Positions 60,396 to 64,000 of a stretch of DNA of 64,000 nucleotides are shown here, piece by piece; position 1 is the stretch's first letter; every line of letters begins with the position of its first letter. The DNA comes from Colias croceus (taxonomy: Eukaryota; Arthropoda; Insecta; Lepidoptera; Pieridae). A program made the position numbers and the translations under genes. The notes beneath the pieces are model-generated. The model was not told the DNA's origin. It did not search any database and saw only the letters and a program-made list of their open reading frames with translations. The stretch is taken from contig NC_059550.1 in the NCBI RefSeq assembly GCF_905220415.1, forward strand, positions 6,884,501 to 6,948,500, written 5' to 3'.

Positions 60396-60726
60396 AAATG
60401 CAACATTCCTCGAGCCTCACTTACAAGGCGTAAGGCGCCGTGACAGTCGGAGCTCCGACTCTGACCATGATGAGCGATCGACTGAAGATGACGAAAGATC
60501 TCTCATCAGAAGTTCCCCCCGCACACGGCTGCCCCCGCCCCCTCCCCCGCCGCCTGACGATGAGCCGCCGCCGATGAAACCTAGAGAGTTCTTCGAAAGA
60601 CTACAGAGTCAAGCAATGAGAGAATCGCAGGACAGAAAGCAGAGACGGGATCTTGCTATCAAAGAGGCGAATCAACTCTTCAGACCTTTGGACACTGACG
60701 GCAGTTTGGGAGACAGCCTGAGCCAG
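60396..60726 (+). CDS. Internal coding exon of an unrecognised host gene
   Basis: A 331-bp GC-rich island in AT-rich DNA. Acceptor: CTCCTATCATTTGTTCCAG ending 60395. Donor: AGCCAG|GTAGAA at 60726|60727. The open frame enters with the last base of a split codon and leaves on a codon boundary (CAG). About 110 residues: an Arg/Ser/Asp-rich segment (RRRDSRSSDSDHDERSTEDD), a run of eight prolines with a second PPP after DDE, then a charged, probably helical segment (PREFFERLQSQAMRESQDRK, LAIKEANQLFRPL). No signal peptide, membrane segment or catalytic motif. Such content suits an intracellular scaffold or receptor tail with SH3- or EVH1-type ligands, but that is inference; the gene is not identified. 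The preceding 60 kb would be intron. Confidence 0.8.
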
Positions 60727-61796
60727 GTAGAATATAATAGATAAGATTTTAAGATTTATGAGAAGCTATTGAGTTAAAGTACATAACAAATAGGCACCTT
60801 CAGGCCAATACGTCTGTAATCAGTAATGTGACTAAGTTAACATTACAATTGATGCCACATTTCACGAATATTAAGTACAATAATGATTCAAACTTCGACA
60901 AAATCAATCGAGTATTTCATTCACATCCTAGTAAATGTAAAGTTTATCGCAAGTGGACTTTTAGTTTTTAAACTAAACAAATAGAAGAATTTCGTCGTAA
61001 AAGTTTCGTAATGAACGGCTCACTGCGTTCACTAAGTTTTTTCAACCAGTCGTCTATTTACATGGCAAAATTCAGAGCAGTACCGTTGGCGAATTTGATA
61101 TTGAAGTAAAATTACGTTCAGGGAGTCTATTTGTGTTGCTTTCAAATGGTCCGTTTGAATGCGGGTTGTCGGAACTGTAAGTTCACAACTTCCTTCTATT
61201 TTGCTTCCATTACCATGTGAATAAGCCGCGAGTAACGTTACATGAGTGCCGTGTCTTTCAATTCCATCCGCGGAATTAAATTTTTGCTTTTCAATGTGAG
61301 CGCGTTTCGCGAAATGAGGTATTACAGCCCTTTGTCGCGTGTTTTTATTTAGAATGTCGTCTTAAGGAAATTCAGGGTAAACTTCGTTATTAAAGATTCT
61401 GCTCCCGTTCTGCGGTCTTTATTAAATTTGTACAAAAGAAACGAATAATTCTTTGTTTGTAAATGATCCGATTCGCTCGAGGCTATTAAACGTAGACACA
61501 ACATCATCGAGGGTTAAGAGCTTCTGTTGAAACGAACTGAATATTGTTTACAGTGCATTTGGAATGATAACCGGGAGCCGGCATAATATTTACCTACGCA
61601 CAGAACGGCGGCTGCACTCCAAATGCACTTACGGACCGTGACAAAAGCACTCTTGAGGTGTACGGCTAGTCAATTGCGAGTGTTGCTTGAATGCTTGAAA
61701 TCCTACCGAACCCTTTCAGTTGTTGATGCGTTTGAGCAAAGTGTTATATTTTGTCACGCTGTTCGTTGTGATGTCATTAAGCTCTTAAACATTTCA
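60727..61796. other. Intron after the exon, start
   Basis: No further exon seen. GC-richer patches at about 61080-61340 and 61550-61760. An 11-bp inverted pair GTGCATTTGGA/TCCAAATGCAC lies at 61553-61563 and 61618-61628. Confidence 0.5.
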
Positions 61797-61989
61797 GTGT
61801 GCCTAGTGCGAGTTTTCATCGAGTACGAAACGTTACTATCGCGTCTGCGTCACAGCCGAATTAGTATGGGAAATCGAACAGCGCCCCTAGCGGACGTATG
61901 GGGAAGCTTTGATTCCCCATACAAATTTCGCTGTGACGCAGACGCGATAGTAACGTTTCGTACTCGATGAAAACTCGCACTAGGCACAC
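61797..61989. mobile_element. 193-bp MITE with long TIRs, copy 2
   Basis: Same element as 41085-41277: GTGTGCCTAGTGCGAG ends, about 58-bp inverted repeats, identical length. I count two base differences (one in the left arm, one in the core). The arms pair perfectly here, and the pairing extends outward to TCAGTGTG/CACACTGA. Open frames on both strands through it are incidental. Confidence 0.88.
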
Positions 61990-64000
61990 TGATAACCACC
62001 ACCACTCATCACCACTCATAGGTGAAATATTTAGGATCAATGAATTAGAATTGACGAATACTGCACACACTTCTAAAATTCAGTGAATACTTTTTTAATA
62101 AAATAGAATAAACATCTTCATCGTTACTGATTCAATAATCTTTGAATTAAATCTAACCTATTATGAATATAAATGAGTTATTCCCGCAAAAACGTTACCA
62201 GCATGAAATAGGGTCCGACTGCGAAAAAGACAATACGGGTCGGGATGACCCAAAATATTCATTACACTTCACTTATATATTACAATGATAATTAACCCTC
62301 AAATTAGAGCTCTGTGCTCAGAGTTAAAAGCCATTTGTGGCGTATAAATGGCACTAGTGGACAATGCTGGCATTTGCTTAAATTAATGCGTTATTTTAAT
62401 GTCTCCCATAACTATCAGACGATGCGGTCTGCAATTTAAGTTCAAAACGTGGTTAATATTTTGTGTTTCATATTGAATTACTTTAATAGCAGTTAAGCGG
62501 TTGTTTTATTATTAAACTATAAAATAATAGAAAAGAGATGTCATATATCACACAGTTATAGACATACAACTCCACACTAAATGCAGTTAATGACTGGCTA
62601 ATTTGCACCATTGTTAAGGAGTCATTTTTTCAGCACCGTCAGTTTCGCGCCCCTGCAGTTAATCGTCGAAAAGAAAAACCCTGGATAATTTTCGTCCGAG
62701 TGCAGTCGATTCACTGCTTCCTGTGCACTTTGCATGTAACCACTCGCTATATAGCGTTCAATGTATAGCGAACAAGAGGGACATTAAAAAGTTCATCTGA
62801 ACTGATATTAAAATTAAAAAGTAGCAAACATACCTACCTTTTATATATTTTTTTCTTTTTATTAATAAAATGTTTTGTTTTAGGCAATATAAATTAATAT
62901 TTTTTAATTCACAAAATTAATACTTTTATCGTCTATCCGATACAAAGTACAATTTTTTTTATTTGTCACTTGGTCTAGACATTTTTGACATATTGTAAGG
63001 GTTGCCTATAAATAAGTGGGAGATGGGGGACGTCAAACACGTCAGCTTAATGATGAGCTTTTTACTCAAAATCAGTCTTGCTTGCCATCGTGTAGTGTGA
63101 TTGATTTTGTGATTCTATCAACCTTTAAGGAACCTTATAAAAGTTTTGCTTGTTATATAAAATCATATAAAACCTCTTGCTCAATCGTTTCCCAGCTTGT
63201 AGAAGTTACTCTTTCACCCGGTTTCCGGGTTTGCTATGTTTAAGGTATAAATATGACGTATTTTTGTTACTATAAACTAATAACTCTACAAAATGCATTA
63301 AAATTTTTCCCTACTTTACATGATCATTAAATAACATCACTCCTCCTAATAGATGTTTAACAATAACGATTATGCTAAATACCAAATTAAAGCCCCAACG
63401 GTCCCTTTGGTAACAGGACAATCGAGCCTGAATCAGCCGCAGTTACATTGTCACATGTCAAGTAACTCTCCAGTGAATATGATACCCTATAGTCCCTTAC
63501 CCTTTCCTAAATATCTGTATTATATAACGATATTATGTGTATTTATAAAGATTGTAGTCAACGAGATAAATGGTATGTGTATTATCTACTACCCCGACTG
63601 TGTCTCGAGTTGACACAGGATAAAAAGTTGAATATAATCTGTAATAAAATAGCTTTCTGTTGGTATAATAGTTGAAAAATCGGTTGTTTTCGAACTTGCT
63701 TGATATAAACTCTAAAACAAACAAAAGCTTAATAAGTTAAAACTACATCCAGTAAGAGTGTTAATTTTTTATGACGTAATAATTATTTAGTAATCTATGC
63801 TAATAGTTACTTTATTTAGTTCCTCCAAGTAATTGTTATCTATGAACATTATTATATTCGTATTTGTGGGACGTTTTACGACCAAAGAATCATAACATAA
63901 ATGGGTCATTCATATAGATATCCTTAGTTCCAACTACATGGCTATGAATTCATAATATTGTCATGCCGAGAATATCCTTTCGCTATATCTGTTTAAGTGT
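61990..64000. other. Non-coding stretch to the right edge
   Basis: No exon can be supported. A GC-richer island lies at about 62610-62780, and an acceptor-like TTTTGTTTTAG is near 62883. Open frames at 63016-63243 and 63353-63613 have no recognised domain and no convincing splice sites. Confidence 0.45.

Noticed and set aside
61623..62070. Open frames of 115 and 69 codons on opposite strands with matching wording
   Set aside because: Both run through the palindromic 193-bp MITE, whose inverted arms give the same translation on each strand.
1..64000. tRNA, rRNA or snRNA genes
   Set aside because: No cloverleaf with B-box-like GGTTCGAATCC, and no rRNA- or snRNA-like block was seen on either strand by reading; a covariance-model scan was not possible.

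Overview
This window looks like nuclear DNA of a moth or butterfly (Lepidoptera). It is AT-rich and has almost no long open reading frames. It carries many short elements of types familiar from lepidopteran genomes: non-autonomous Helitrons that start TC and end CTAG between host A and T, inverted-repeat MITEs, and an RTE/CFDP2-like LINE. The species cannot be named from the sequence alone. No rRNA, tRNA, CRISPR array or bacterial-type operon was seen.

Layout. Positions 1 to about 3400 hold the 5' part of an RTE-clade LINE on the minus strand, running off the left edge and broken by a frameshift. Positions 3.4-24 kb are AT-rich non-coding DNA with scattered MITEs and Helitrons, hairpins, a GATA-motif array and GC-richer islands. 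Positions 24.0-29.8 kb are a nested mobile-element block: a Helitron-like 5' end, a tandem array of about 130-bp units next to a decayed Helitron-type helicase fragment (minus strand), and inside that array a Ty3/gypsy-type LTR retrotransposon. The two 252-bp LTRs show no difference by eye, but the integrase core is deleted. Positions 29.8-60.4 kb are again mostly non-coding, with several well-bounded DNA elements: an 87-bp mini-Helitron, a 503-bp fold-back element, a 1177-bp element with 31-bp TIRs and a perfect 8-bp target duplication, a 1.8-kb TA-flanked element full of GGACGAAAAC iterons, a mariner-type MITE, and a Helitron inserted in inverse orientation into another copy of its own family.

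The only convincing host coding sequence is one GC-rich internal exon on the plus strand at 60396-60726. It has good splice sites and encodes a charged, proline-rich, probably intracellular segment of an unrecognised protein. The window is therefore best read as the large intron or introns of one plus-strand gene. Two candidate recursive-splicing sites (15704|15705 and 31795|31796) sharing a 14-mer fit that reading but are unproven.

No coherent new multi-gene system was found. The most interesting items are the transposon structures: the self-nested Helitron pair, the two DNA elements at 37.9-39.1 and 45.3-47.1 kb whose superfamilies I cannot assign, and a recent-looking LTR element that lacks its integrase core.
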